Below are positions 23,908 through 33,815 of a stretch of 39,883 nt of DNA, piece after piece. The DNA comes from Bacteroidales bacterium (GTDB taxonomy: Bacteria > Bacteroidota > Bacteroidia > Bacteroidales > F082). How positions within the stretch are numbered: the stretch's first letter is position 1; each line of letters begins with the position of its first letter. The position numbers and the translations under genes were made by a program. The stretch is taken from NCBI GenBank assembly GCA_015488735.1, contig WFNG01000261.1, forward strand, positions 1 to 39,883, in the 5' to 3' direction. The notes under the pieces are model-generated. The model had not been told where the DNA came from and ran no database searches. It saw nothing but the letters and a program-made list of their open reading frames with translations.

Positions 23908-25491
23908 ATGGCAGACATCAAACCGGCTGAAGTATCAGCCATACTGCGACAGGAACTGGCAGGCTTTGAATCGGAAGCCACACTCGAAGAAATAGGAACC
24001 GTCCTTATGATTGGTGACGGAATTGCCCGTGTTTACGGCCTTTCCAATGCAGAACAGGGTGAGTTGGTCGAATTTGAAAAAAACGGCCTCATGGGGCTGG
24101 TTCAAAACCTTGAGGAAGACAATGTGGGGATTGTGTTGCTTGGCGATGCCGAAGATGTTAACGAAGGTGATAAAGTTAAACGTACCGGAAGAATTGTCTC
24201 CATAAATGTGGGCGAAGGCCTCCTTGGCCGTGTTATCAATACCCTCGGTGAACCCATCGATGGAAAAGGGGCTGTTGAAGGTGATGTTTTTGAAATGCCT
24301 CTCGAACGTAAAGCACCGGGTGTAATTTACCGACAGCCGGTAAACGAACCATTACAAACCGGAATAAAAGCCATCGATGCCATGATTCCCATTGGCCGTG
24401 GCCAGCGTGAGCTGATTATTGGCGACCGCCAGACAGGAAAAACCGCTATTGCCATCGATACCATTATCAACCAAAAAGAATTTTACGAAAAAGGGGAACC
24501 TGTTTATTGTATCTATGTGGCTTCCGGACAAAAGGGCTCCACTGTTGCACAGATTCAGAAAACATTGGAAGAACATGGTGCCATGGCTTACACGGTCATT
24601 GTCTCTTCCACCGCGTCCGACCCGGCAGCTATGCAGTTTTATGCTCCTTTTGCAGGTGCCGCTATTGGCGAATTTTTCCGCGATACGGGCCGTCCGGCTT
24701 TAATTGTTTATGATGATCTCTCCAAACAGGCGGTGGCTTACCGCGAAGTTTCCCTGCTGTTGCGCCGTCCTCCGGGCCGTGAAGCTTATCCGGGCGATGT
24801 GTTTTATCTTCACTCCCGCTTACTGGAGCGTGCCGCCAAAATCATCAACTCTGATGAGATTGCAAAAAAAATGAACAACATCCCCGAAAGTATCAAACAC
24901 ATGGTAAAAGGAGGCGGCTCTCTTACCGCTTTGCCTATCATTGAAACGCAGGCCGGTGATGTCTCCGCTTATATTCCGACTAATGTGATTTCCATTACGG
25001 ATGGTCAGATTTTCCTTGAAACTACTTTGTTTAATGCCGGTATCCGTCCGGCTATCAACGTGGGGATTTCCGTTTCGCGTGTGGGTGGTGCGGCACAGAT
25101 AAAATCCATGAAAAAAGTGGCCGGAACATTGAAACTTGACCAGGCTCAGTTTCGTGAGTTGGAGGCCTTTTCCAAATTTGGCTCTGACCTTGATGCAGCT
25201 ACACTCAATGTGTTGGAAAAAGGTCGCCGGAATGTGGAAATTCTGAAACAACCACAGTATTCTCCCATGAAAGTGGAAAACCAGATTGCCATTCTTTTCT
25301 GTGGTACCAACAACCTTTTACTTGATGTTCCTACAGGAAAAATTCGTGACTTTCAGGAAAACTACCTGAGTATCATGGATGCTAAACATCAGGATGTGTT
25401 GGGGGAACTGAAACAAGGTAAGCTGACTGAAAAAAGTGTTGAAACCATGAAAAAAGTAGCTGCTGAGATTTCTGGCCGTTACAAAAAGTAA
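23908..25491 (+). CDS. atpA: F-type ATP synthase subunit alpha
   Basis: 527 residues; the regulatory nucleotide-binding subunit alternating with beta in F1. The P-loop is GDRQTGKT (172-179), the [15 protein letters not shown]-type block appears as [17 protein letters not shown], and the arginine-finger region [19 protein letters not shown] is intact. Length is close to the family norm of about 510, with a slightly longer C-terminal part. It is 20 nt upstream of atpG. Confidence 0.98.
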   Translation: MADIKPAEVSAILRQELAGFESEATLEEIGTVLMIGDGIARVYGLSNAEQGELVEFEKNGLMGLVQNLEEDNVGIVLLGDAEDVNEGDKVKRTGRIVSINVGEGLLGRVINTLGEPIDGKGAVEGDVFEMPLERKAPGVIYRQPVNEPLQTGIKAIDAMIPIGRGQRELIIGDRQTGKTAIAIDTIINQKEFYEKGEPVYCIYVASGQKGSTVAQIQKTLEEHGAMAYTVIVSSTASDPAAMQFYAPFAGAAIGEFFRDTGRPALIVYDDLSKQAVAYREVSLLLRRPPGREAYPGDVFYLHSRLLERAAKIINSDEIAKKMNNIPESIKHMVKGGGSLTALPIIETQAGDVSAYIPTNVISITDGQIFLETTLFNAGIRPAINVGISVSRVGGAAQIKSMKKVAGTLKLDQAQFRELEAFSKFGSDLDAATLNVLEKGRRNVEILKQPQYSPMKVENQIAILFCGTNNLLLDVPTGKIRDFQENYLSIMDAKHQDVLGELKQGKLTEKSVETMKKVAAEISGRYKK

Positions 25492-25511
25492 TCTTAACCT
25501 GACGAAGTATT

Positions 25512-26402
25512 ATGGCTAACTTAAAAGAAGTCCGGATCAGAATAGCTTCTGTGCAATCTACCATGCAGATTACCAGTGCCATGAAAATGGTGGCGGCTGC
25601 CAAACTGCGAAAAGCACAGAATGCAGTGACTACTATGCGTCCTTATGCAGCTAAATTACAAGAGATTATGCAGGATTTAAGTGCCAGCCTGGAAGATTCA
25701 AATGAAAATGTCTTTTCCACTGCCCGTGGATCTGAAAAAATACTTTTGATTGTGGTTACCTCCAACCGCGGATTGTGTGGCGCCTTCAATATGAATGTTG
25801 TAAAAGAAGCCATCAAACAAGCAGAGGAGCAATTTGCATCTCAACTAAAAAATGGGCATGTTGACTTTTATTGTGTGGGTAAGAAGGGCGCTGATGCCCT
25901 GAAATCCAAAGGTTATACTGTAAAAATGATTGAAAGTGACGTTTTCAACAATCTTAATTTTGAAAATGTGGCGCCGCTTGCCGAAAGTCTGATGCAACAA
26001 TTTGCTGAAGGTGACTATGACAAAATCTTGCTGTTCTATAACCAGTTTAAAAATGCAGCCGTGCAAATCCTGCAATCTGAACAGTTTTTGCCTATTATGC
26101 ACACTGCTCCTGACAAAGAAGTAAAAAAAGAACACAAACATGTGGATTACATCTTTGAGCCCGGCAAAAAGGAAATTGTCACCGCATTGATTCCTAAAAC
26201 ACTAAAAATACAGATTTATAAAGCACTGCTCGACAGTTTTGCCGCTGAGCATGGCGCCCGTATGACGGCTATGCATCAGGCCACCGATAATGCCACAGAG
26301 CTGTTGAAGAATCTGAAGCTGACATACAACAAAGCACGCCAGGCTGCCATCACCAACGAAATTCTGGAGATTGTCAGCGGTGCTGAAGCGTTGAAAGGCT
26401 AA
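25512..26402 (+). CDS. atpG: F-type ATP synthase subunit gamma
   Basis: 296 residues; the central rotor shaft. The N-terminal coiled-coil half begins with LKEVRIRIASVQSTMQITSAMKMVAA and the C-terminal helix with MTAMHQATDNATELL and RQAAITNEILEIVSGAEAL, both diagnostic. The middle Rossmann-like domain has SNRGLCGAFN. It is the last gene of the second atp block and completes the set of eight F1Fo subunits in this window together with atpDC. No strong terminator follows, only an 8-bp inverted repeat. Confidence 0.97.
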   Translation: MANLKEVRIRIASVQSTMQITSAMKMVAAAKLRKAQNAVTTMRPYAAKLQEIMQDLSASLEDSNENVFSTARGSEKILLIVVTSNRGLCGAFNMNVVKEAIKQAEEQFASQLKNGHVDFYCVGKKGADALKSKGYTVKMIESDVFNNLNFENVAPLAESLMQQFAEGDYDKILLFYNQFKNAAVQILQSEQFLPIMHTAPDKEVKKEHKHVDYIFEPGKKEIVTALIPKTLKIQIYKALLDSFAAEHGARMTAMHQATDNATELLKNLKLTYNKARQAAITNEILEIVSGAEALKG

Positions 26403-26441
26403 GAGATTCTGAAAAGAACAATAAAGAGCTTGTCCCCCAGG

Positions 26442-26463
26442 TGTTAAACCAAACAGTTTAACA
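26442..26463. repeat. 8-bp inverted repeat after atpG
   Basis: TGTTAAAC and GTTTAACA are exact inverted copies with a 6-nt spacer. No T run follows. It may be a weak terminator, or an operator upstream of the macroglobulin promoter at 26539-26570. Confidence 0.4.
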
Positions 26464-26538
26464 TTAAAGGCCTTATTGTGCGAAAACCAAGACGGGATGC
26501 ATCTAAACTGAAGAAGCAATTTCTCTGTATCTCGGCCT

Positions 26539-26570
26539 TTTGCATTTTTCACAGAACGGCACTATATTTG
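26539..26570 (+). promoter_or_regulatory. Bacteroidota promoter (TTTG - 20 nt - TATATTTG) of the macroglobulin gene
   Basis: TTTG (26539-26542) and an exact -7 box TATATTTG (26563-26570) at the expected spacing. It is the best promoter in the window. It lies 36 nt before ATG 26607 and shows that the in-frame extension from 26478 is not the real N-terminus. Confidence 0.75.
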
Positions 26571-26606
26571 CTGAAAATCAGGTATCAGAAAGAAACCCCC
26601 TCTTCT

Positions 26607-29600
26607 ATGAAAAAACTATGGATAAGTTTGCTGAGCATAAGTATGCTTTTACTGTTGCTGGTATCGTGGCAGGCAGACGTAAAACCGGATAATTATTCTC
26701 GCCTCTGGAAAAAAGTCAGGCAATACTCTCAAAAAGACCTTCCCAAATCAGCTTTGAAAACCGTGGCGTTAATCTACGCCAAAGCCAAAGCCGATGGCAA
26801 TGAAAGTCAGGTTATAAAAAGCCTGATTTATCGCATCAGCTTGCAAAGTACCTATCAGGAGAATTTTCGGTTGAAAAGTATTTATCTTTTTGAGAAAGAA
26901 TGGCAAACAGCGCCTCCGGTGGAAAAGCAGTTGCTCAGTTCCCTTCTTGGTCAATTATATCAGGGCTATTTTGACAGCCATCTTGAAAAAATACTAAGTC
27001 TGAAGACGTCGGCTGTTGCCGGCGATACTTCTTTGTTAACATGCAATGCGCGGCAATGGAATTTAAAAATACAAAGAGCCTACCTTGCTTCTGTTTCTCC
27101 TGCCGGGGTACTCGGCAAAGTCCATATGTCCGATTTTTCTGCGGTCTTGCAAAACGACAGCAGTGCTTATGCATTATGGCCTTCTCTTTATGATCTGCTG
27201 GCCAACCGTGCCATTAACTATTTTTCGTCAAACGATGCGCGGAGATGGCTTCCTGCAAACAAGCTTTTGCTAGATACCAGTTTGTTTGCTCCTGCCAGCA
27301 GTTTTATAAAAATGAATTTCAATGGTGATGATACCTCAAAAACGGACAATGTGCTCATACTGTTTCAGCATTTGCTGCGGTTGCATAAAAACCAAAATCA
27401 TCAGCCTGCTTTCGTGGATGTCGATTTAAAACGGCTGGACTTTGTAAAGTCTCAACTACCGGATAATTTTACCAATAATCTGGCTTTTTCTCATGCCTTG
27501 GAAAAGCTTTTGCAACAATTTAAAAACAAGCCGGTTTCTGTTCGTGTTGCCAGTCGGCTGGCGCAGGCTTATCTTGCACTTGACCCATACAGTAAGAATA
27601 AAGTAAACTACCTGATAAAAGCAGAAAAAACGTGTAAAAATGCATTGGCTTTATTCCCGGAAACACCTTTTTCCAACAATTGTAAAAACATTATTTCATC
27701 GATTAACCAACCTGTTTTCGGAATGAAAATACAAGAGGCATTGTTGCCGGACAAACCGTTTTTGGCCTTTATAAATGTCAAAAACAGTCCGGAACTTTGG
27801 TTTAAAGTGGTGAAGGTTCCGACCGGGGTAAAAGTTAGTAATGTCGGGAGGAATATCCGCACCGAAATGCAAAAATACCTGCGACAATCTGCGGTTAAAA
27901 AATGGAAGCAGGTCTTTCCTTTTACGCCGGACCACCGGAATCATACGGCAGAAATAGCCATGCCCAATCTCTCCACAGGTTCGTATGTGGTATTTGTCTC
28001 AGATAATGCGCAGTTTACCAATAAAAGTACGGTGCTCTATCAGCAGATTCAGGTTACACATCTTGCCCTGCTTTCGCAGAAGAACAATAGCGCACAGGCT
28101 TTGGACATTTATCTGTTGGACAGGTCGTCGGGAATGGCCGTGCCCGGGGCTGCTGTCAAAGTTTTTGCTCGTTCGTACAACTACCGTTTGCGGCAGCAAA
28201 GGCTTATTCCGCTTGGTACGTTTTCTTCTAATGAAGAGGGTTTCCTTCAGGTTCCAATGAAAAACGATAATCATTATAATGGATTTATCCTTGAAGCTGT
28301 TAAGGAAGGAGATACAACAAACGTAAATACTTTTGCACACTTTTACGGGACACTTTTCCAAAAAAAGCCATATCTGCGAACTTATTTCTTCACCGACCGG
28401 GCCATATACCGACCGGGACAAACCGTTTATTTTAAGGCGGTTGAATTGGCATTAAAGGGCAATAATGCACAGGTTAAAGCCGGGGCAAAGTTGGATGTTC
28501 AGCTGATGAGTGCACAGTATAAAAAGCTGAATGAGTTGCATCTTGTAACCGATGCTTCGGGCTCTGTGAGTGGTTCGTTTGTTTTGCCTGATGAAGCACT
28601 TAATGGCAGGTTTCTGCTGAAAACGAATACGGGCACGAAAGGCATCCTTATGGAGAATTACAAACGCCCCGCGTTTTATGTGCGTTTTAACCCGCCTGTC
28701 AAAGCTTTTGCCTTGAATGAAAATGTAACGCTTACAGGAAAAGTGGCGTATTATTTTGGAGGTAAGCCAGACAGCATTCCTGTAAAATATACGGTTAGAA
28801 GAGAGAGCTATTTTCCATTTCCATACTATGGAAGCTGGTATCCGGGACAATCTCAGGATACAAAAATTGCCGGCGGAACAATTCATACCAACCGTACGGG
28901 ACAATTTCAGATTTCTTTTAAAGCATTAGCTGACAAAAGTATTCCGGGTGATGCAAATCCTGTTTATCGCTTTGTTGTTCACGTGGAAGCCACCGATGCC
29001 AGCGGTGAATCACACGTGGCTACAAAAGAAATTCGATTGTCGAAACTTGCGGTTCTCTTGTCCTTTCGCATGCCTGAAAATGTTGTGCGTGAACAAGTGG
29101 AAAGAGTGGAAATGGAGACAAAAAATTTATCCGGAGAAAATGTCCCGGCAACGGTTCAGGTGAAATTATATAAACTAACAACTCCCGATCAATACCTGCT
29201 TCCCCGTTTGTGGCCAACGCCGGATACGGTGCTGATAAACAGAGCCGTTTTTCATAAAAATTTTCCCCATCATCCTCTGCCAAAAGAAAATGACAAAAAC
29301 CTGTGGGCGAAAACTTTGTTTGCAACCATTGACATGGAAATAAATGGTAACACAACAATTTTTTCCAAAAGGCTGCAATTACTAAAACCTGGTGAATATT
29401 TGGCGATTGCTACCGTTAAAGGTGAGCCTGCCGCCCCGGTGAAGAAATTTTTTACTGTTTCTTCAGAACGTTCTAAAAGACTTCCGGTGAAAACCATTTT
29501 CTGGCATATTCTCTCAAGGGAAAAGGCAGAACCGGGTGATGTTTTACAACTCAGTACGGGATCTGCCAGATCTGGGATGCACATGCTTTACGAAGTGCTC

Positions 29601-32591
29601 AACGGCAGGCGGGTAGTACAGCGGCAATGGATTACTACTGGAAAGAAACTCACAAAGATTAATATTCCTGTTGAAAAGGCTTTCCGTGGCAACTTCTTTA
29701 TCCGGCTAAGCTCTATTCGAGACAACCGGTTTTTCTCGTGGACCAAAGCGGTACAGGTTCCTTTTTCCAATAAAAAGCTGCAAGTCGGACTTAAAACAAA
29801 CCGCAATTACCTCAAACCCGGTGAAAAAGAACAGTGGACTGTTAATGTTAATTCCCTTTCGGGAAAGCCGCAACGTGCTTTTTTATTGGTTGGCATGTAC
29901 GATGCTTCCCTGGATGTGTACGCGGCAAATCACTGGAAAATGTTTCCTTATCATACCAAAACAATAGGGCCTTCCTGGCGAAGTTATTTGTTTAACGCGG
30001 GTTATAACCGTACTTTGTTTTTTCCGAAAAGAAAGCAGTTTCCGGTAACCAGACTCTCCTATCCTCGTGTCAACTGGTTTGGATACCCTGTATTTTCACA
30101 TAGAGAACAGCTCTTTTATGCTGTGGGCAGTTCTTTAAAAATACAGATGGCCCCGCAGAACGATGTTGCTTTGTCTGTGAAACCTTCTCCAAACAAAGAA
30201 AAACAGGCAACCGCATTATCTTCACCCTTGCCTCCCGAAAAGAAAAACCGGCCACAACCGCTACGGACCAATTTTAATGCCACTGCCTTTTTCTATCCCA
30301 ATCTTGTTGTGGACAGCACCGGAAGTGTACAGTTCAGTTTTACAACTCCCGATGCTTTGACTCAGTGGAAATTTATGGCACTGGCTTATACTAAAGATGT
30401 GAAGACAGGCAGTTTTGAGCAAAAATTTACAGCTCGTAAGGCACTCATGGTTATTCCGAATTTACCCCGTTTTGTACGCCAGGGTGACCGGTTGGTTTTT
30501 ACGGCACGCCTTTCCAATTTGTCGGATAAAACACTTCCTGTAAAGGTGAATATTGAATTCTTCAATCCTGAAAACGGAAAAAAACTGAATCTCTTTTTAA
30601 CCCGGAAAACAGTTGAACGCCATGTTACAATGCAGGCAGGGAAGAATGCTTTGGTTTCCTGGCTGATTCATATTCCGGGTAATATTAGCTTTCTTGGCTA
30701 TCGTATAAAGGCTGTTTCCGGTGAAAATTCGGATGGCGAGCAGCGAATGATTCCGGTATTGAGCAACCGCCAGCTGATTACCGAAAGTATGCCCATGTTT
30801 GTTAACGGAAAGCATCAAAATACATTTGTTTTTACCCATTTTCTGAAAGACACTTCCGCCAGCCGAAGAAATTTCCGTTATACGCTCACATTTACCTCGC
30901 ATCCGGCCTGGTATGCCGTACAGGCGTTGCCTTATTTGAGTAAACCGCAGTATGAAAGTGCGGAAAACATATTTTACCGGTTTTATGCACATACCCTTGC
31001 AGGAAAATTATTGAAATCTTTTCCGCGTATTCGACAGGTTTTTACACAGTGGAAGCAGCAGGCTCCGGATGCTTTTTTGTCGGCATTGCAAAAAGATAAA
31101 GATTTGAAAAATATCGTGTTACAGGCAACTCCGTGGACTCTGGAAGCACAAAATGAAACAGAACAAAAACGAAGGATCGCCCTGTTTTTTGATTTGAACC
31201 AAATGCAGCAGAAACAGCAATCTGCCTTGGCACGGTTACAGGCGGCACAGCTTCCTTCCGGGGCCTGGCCATGGTTTCCGGATATGCCTGCCGATTTCTT
31301 TACAACGCAGAATATTTTATCCGGATTTGCAGATCTTGTTCAAATGAAAGCCCTGGATCTGAAACAACAGCCTGCTTTGAAGTTGATGTTGAAAAAAGGA
31401 TTTCGCTATCTTGATAACCAAATGGTACAGAATTTCATCCGGTTGAAAAAACTATACCCAAAATCTCTATATCAAAATCATTTAACTTCGGCACAAATCC
31501 GGTATTGTTATTTGCGTTCGGAGTTTTTGGTTAGTATTCCTCTTGGTAAAGATGCGCAAAAGGCTTTTGATTATTTTAGCGTACAAATCAGAAATTACTG
31601 GCCAAAACTGAACAACAACCTGCAGGCTCTTTCAGCCATACTTCTGAACCGGATGGGATGGGGTAACCAGGCGGAAGCTGTTATCAGGGCATTGAATGAG
31701 AAGTCGCTGTTGAACAAGCAAAACGGAATGTATTGGCGAAACAACAGCCGATATTCCAATCAGTCAGCGGTTTCCACTGAAGTGAATATAATGAAAGCAT
31801 TTGTGGAAGTGATGAATGATACGCGTTCGGCCGATAAAATGAAAACCTGGTTGATTATGCAGAAACAGGCTAACCACTGGCCGGGAACCAAAGCCACAGC
31901 CGATGCCGTTTATGCCCTGCTTATGAATGGCAGTCCGTTGTTGTCAGAAACCAAACCTGTTGAGATAAGACTGGGAAATAGTAAAAGATTGCCGGTATCA
32001 GATTTGCGAGGTGAAGCAGGAAGTGAATATATTAAAAAGGTATGGATGCCGGATGAAATAACCCCCACATTGGGAAAAATAACCGTTATAAATCCCAACA
32101 AAGGATTGGCATACGGGGCTGCTTACTGGCAATATTTTGAAAATCTCAACAAGGTAAGCCGCCAATCGGCAAATGTCTCTGTTAAAAAAACGCTTTTTAA
32201 AGAAGTAATTACACCGTCTGGAAACCGGTGGTCTGCTGTTACTAAAGCCCAATCTTTGCAAATTGGCGACCGTGTTATGGTCCGTCTGGTTATTCATGCC
32301 AACCGTGCAGTTGACTTCGTCCATGTTCAGGACATGCGGGCAGCCACTTTTGAGCCTGAAACATTACTTTCATCTTACCAAAGAAAAGGAGGCCTGAGCT
32401 ATTACGAAGAAATAAAAGATGCGTCGACAAATTTCTTTATCCGTCATTTGCCCAAGGGAACTTTTATACTGGAGTATCCTTTGTTGGTAACCCAGAGAGG
32501 TATTTTTTCCAACGGAATTGCCCGGATTCAGAGTTTATACTTACCTTCGTTTGCCGCTCATTCATCGGGAGGTAAAATAAAAGTACGGTAA
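26607..32591 (+). CDS. Alpha-2-macroglobulin-like protein lacking the thioester
   Basis: A 1994-residue envelope protein. The N-terminus (MKKLWISLL then a Leu-rich core to about residue 22) is a signal peptide or single membrane anchor without a lipobox. Residues about 25-420 are helical/repetitive and unassigned. The MG2 domain starts near 590 with FFTDRAIYRPGQTVYFKA. The A2M-type domain is near 1220 with FYPNLVVDSTGSVQFSFTTPDALTQWKF. The helical thioester domain follows (about 1440-1750). In place of the thioester motif (CxEQ) the sequence is YESAEN, with S1451 and N1454 where Cys and Gln are needed, so no covalent trap can form. Bacterial macroglobulins protect against proteases, often beside the penicillin-binding protein gene pbpC; no pbpC is seen here. 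The start is set by the promoter at 26539-26570. Confidence 0.88.
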   Translation: MKKLWISLLSISMLLLLLVSWQADVKPDNYSRLWKKVRQYSQKDLPKSALKTVALIYAKAKADGNESQVIKSLIYRISLQSTYQENFRLKSIYLFEKEWQTAPPVEKQLLSSLLGQLYQGYFDSHLEKILSLKTSAVAGDTSLLTCNARQWNLKIQRAYLASVSPAGVLGKVHMSDFSAVLQNDSSAYALWPSLYDLLANRAINYFSSNDARRWLPANKLLLDTSLFAPASSFIKMNFNGDDTSKTDNVLILFQHLLRLHKNQNHQPAFVDVDLKRLDFVKSQLPDNFTNNLAFSHALEKLLQQFKNKPVSVRVASRLAQAYLALDPYSKNKVNYLIKAEKTCKNALALFPETPFSNNCKNIISSINQPVFGMKIQEALLPDKPFLAFINVKNSPELWFKVVKVPTGVKVSNVGRNIRTEMQKYLRQSAVKKWKQVFPFTPDHRNHTAEIAMPNLSTGSYVVFVSDNAQFTNKSTVLYQQIQVTHLALLSQKNNSAQALDIYLLDRSSGMAVPGAAVKVFARSYNYRLRQQRLIPLGTFSSNEEGFLQVPMKNDNHYNGFILEAVKEGDTTNVNTFAHFYGTLFQKKPYLRTYFFTDRAIYRPGQTVYFKAVELALKGNNAQVKAGAKLDVQLMSAQYKKLNELHLVTDASGSVSGSFVLPDEALNGRFLLKTNTGTKGILMENYKRPAFYVRFNPPVKAFALNENVTLTGKVAYYFGGKPDSIPVKYTVRRESYFPFPYYGSWYPGQSQDTKIAGGTIHTNRTGQFQISFKALADKSIPGDANPVYRFVVHVEATDASGESHVATKEIRLSKLAVLLSFRMPENVVREQVERVEMETKNLSGENVPATVQVKLYKLTTPDQYLLPRLWPTPDTVLINRAVFHKNFPHHPLPKENDKNLWAKTLFATIDMEINGNTTIFSKRLQLLKPGEYLAIATVKGEPAAPVKKFFTVSSERSKRLPVKTIFWHILSREKAEPGDVLQLSTGSARSGMHMLYEVLNGRRVVQRQWITTGKKLTKINIPVEKAFRGNFFIRLSSIRDNRFFSWTKAVQVPFSNKKLQVGLKTNRNYLKPGEKEQWTVNVNSLSGKPQRAFLLVGMYDASLDVYAANHWKMFPYHTKTIGPSWRSYLFNAGYNRTLFFPKRKQFPVTRLSYPRVNWFGYPVFSHREQLFYAVGSSLKIQMAPQNDVALSVKPSPNKEKQATALSSPLPPEKKNRPQPLRTNFNATAFFYPNLVVDSTGSVQFSFTTPDALTQWKFMALAYTKDVKTGSFEQKFTARKALMVIPNLPRFVRQGDRLVFTARLSNLSDKTLPVKVNIEFFNPENGKKLNLFLTRKTVERHVTMQAGKNALVSWLIHIPGNISFLGYRIKAVSGENSDGEQRMIPVLSNRQLITESMPMFVNGKHQNTFVFTHFLKDTSASRRNFRYTLTFTSHPAWYAVQALPYLSKPQYESAENIFYRFYAHTLAGKLLKSFPRIRQVFTQWKQQAPDAFLSALQKDKDLKNIVLQATPWTLEAQNETEQKRRIALFFDLNQMQQKQQSALARLQAAQLPSGAWPWFPDMPADFFTTQNILSGFADLVQMKALDLKQQPALKLMLKKGFRYLDNQMVQNFIRLKKLYPKSLYQNHLTSAQIRYCYLRSEFLVSIPLGKDAQKAFDYFSVQIRNYWPKLNNNLQALSAILLNRMGWGNQAEAVIRALNEKSLLNKQNGMYWRNNSRYSNQSAVSTEVNIMKAFVEVMNDTRSADKMKTWLIMQKQANHWPGTKATADAVYALLMNGSPLLSETKPVEIRLGNSKRLPVSDLRGEAGSEYIKKVWMPDEITPTLGKITVINPNKGLAYGAAYWQYFENLNKVSRQSANVSVKKTLFKEVITPSGNRWSAVTKAQSLQIGDRVMVRLVIHANRAVDFVHVQDMRAATFEPETLLSSYQRKGGLSYYEEIKDASTNFFIRHLPKGTFILEYPLLVTQRGIFSNGIARIQSLYLPSFAAHSSGGKIKVR

Positions 32592-32770
32592 AGAGCGTTA
32601 TTTTATTGGAAAAAGGAACTGTATCGCTGATTTTAATGATATCTTGATTTTATATGTACATGTATTTGGGCATGAAGCAAACCAAATGCCTTTATTATTG
32701 AGAATCGATAAAAAAGCGGGTCAACAAATTAAAAATGTGTATTTTCAGAATACTTTCATATATTTTGTAT

Positions 32771-32778
32771 TAGTTTTG
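32771..32778 (+). promoter_or_regulatory. Bacteroidota -7 promoter box (TAGTTTTG)
   Basis: Exact TAnnTTTG, 19 nt before the ATG of the coiled-coil membrane protein gene. Confidence 0.5.
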
Positions 32779-32797
32779 CAAAAAATAATTTTTTATC

Positions 32798-33721
32798 ATG
32801 GAAAATCAAAATCAAGCATTGAAAAGTAACAAAAAGAGGCCATCATCAGGAATGGTGGTATTAATTGTCATCCTTGCTGCTGTCATCGTAGGGTTGGCTA
32901 TCTGGGGTATTGGTACGCTGGATAAAGTTCACAAGGAAAAGCTCGAGAAAGCGGCACAACGTACGGAGTTTACGGCACAGCTGGATTCGCTTATGACTGT
33001 TCATAACAAAATTAAGGCCGAATATGGTCAGTTGTCTGATTCTCTTTCTATCAAAGACAGTGTTATTCAGGCAAACGCTTCTGAAATTAAGAAGTTAATG
33101 AACACACGTTGGCAGTATTACCAGATTAAAAAGAAACTTAGAAGCCTGCAGAAAATTGCCCAGGGTTATGTGCTTCAGATGGATTCTTTGTACAATGAAA
33201 ATCATGCTTTGACAAAAGAAAATCATCAGATAAAAGAAGTTCTCCAGCAGGAAAAGCAAAAAAATGCCCAATTGATAACAGAGAAAAAAGCCCTGAGTGG
33301 AAAAGTAAAACAGGCCAGTGTTTTACATACTTATAACTTTAAAGTTCAGGCTGTTCATGTTACCGGCATGGGACGTGAAAGAAAAACAGATAAAGTAAGA
33401 AGAGTTAGCCGGATCAAAGTTTGTTTTTCCATTGCTCAAAACAGTATTTCCAAAGCTGGTGTGCGTACCCTTTACGTGCGGATTGCCAGACCCGACAAAA
33501 AAATTCTTGTCGTAAGCAACAGCGAAAGATATTCGTTTATGTACAATGGGAAAAGACTCCAATATTCTGCTAAAAAAGATGTTAATTATCAAAATGAGTC
33601 TGTTGATGTTTGTATGGAATGGTCGCGTCGTTCTACACAGAAATTAAAACCTGGAATTTATAACGTGGATGTTTTTGAAGGACAACATTCAATAGGACAT
33701 GCCTCTCTGAAATTGCGTTAA
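32798..33721 (+). CDS. Membrane-anchored coiled-coil protein of unknown function
   Basis: 307 residues. A short basic N-terminus is followed by one membrane helix (about 19-41, GMVVLIVILAAVIVGLAIWGIG) and a long coiled-coil region (about 45-172, heptad-like with many Lys, Glu, Leu and Gln). A compact C-terminal beta-rich domain (about 175-307) ends in YNVDVFEGQHSIGHASLKLR. The topology suggests an N-in anchor with the coiled coil and beta domain in the periplasm. Similar proteins are, to my recollection, common in Bacteroidota and uncharacterised. It has its own promoter box and terminator. The upstream 206-nt gap holds no other gene. Confidence 0.8.
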   Translation: MENQNQALKSNKKRPSSGMVVLIVILAAVIVGLAIWGIGTLDKVHKEKLEKAAQRTEFTAQLDSLMTVHNKIKAEYGQLSDSLSIKDSVIQANASEIKKLMNTRWQYYQIKKKLRSLQKIAQGYVLQMDSLYNENHALTKENHQIKEVLQQEKQKNAQLITEKKALSGKVKQASVLHTYNFKVQAVHVTGMGRERKTDKVRRVSRIKVCFSIAQNSISKAGVRTLYVRIARPDKKILVVSNSERYSFMYNGKRLQYSAKKDVNYQNESVDVCMEWSRRSTQKLKPGIYNVDVFEGQHSIGHASLKLR

Positions 33722-33744
33722 TAAAATAAAAGTTTGACAGAATA

Positions 33745-33776
33745 AAAAAGCCTGCTAATAAAGCAGGCTTTTTTTG
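33745..33776. terminator. Bidirectional terminator between the coiled-coil gene and argF
   Basis: AAAAAGCCTGCT and AGCAGGCTTTTT form a 12-bp stem around AATA, with T runs on both strands. It lies between convergent genes. Confidence 0.88.
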
Positions 33777-33815
33777 TAATTGTATATTAACCAAAGTAAT
33801 ATTGGTTTCTAAATT

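Noticed and set aside
26478-26606. N-terminal extension of the macroglobulin
   Set aside because: It overlaps the best promoter in the window and would bury the signal peptide.
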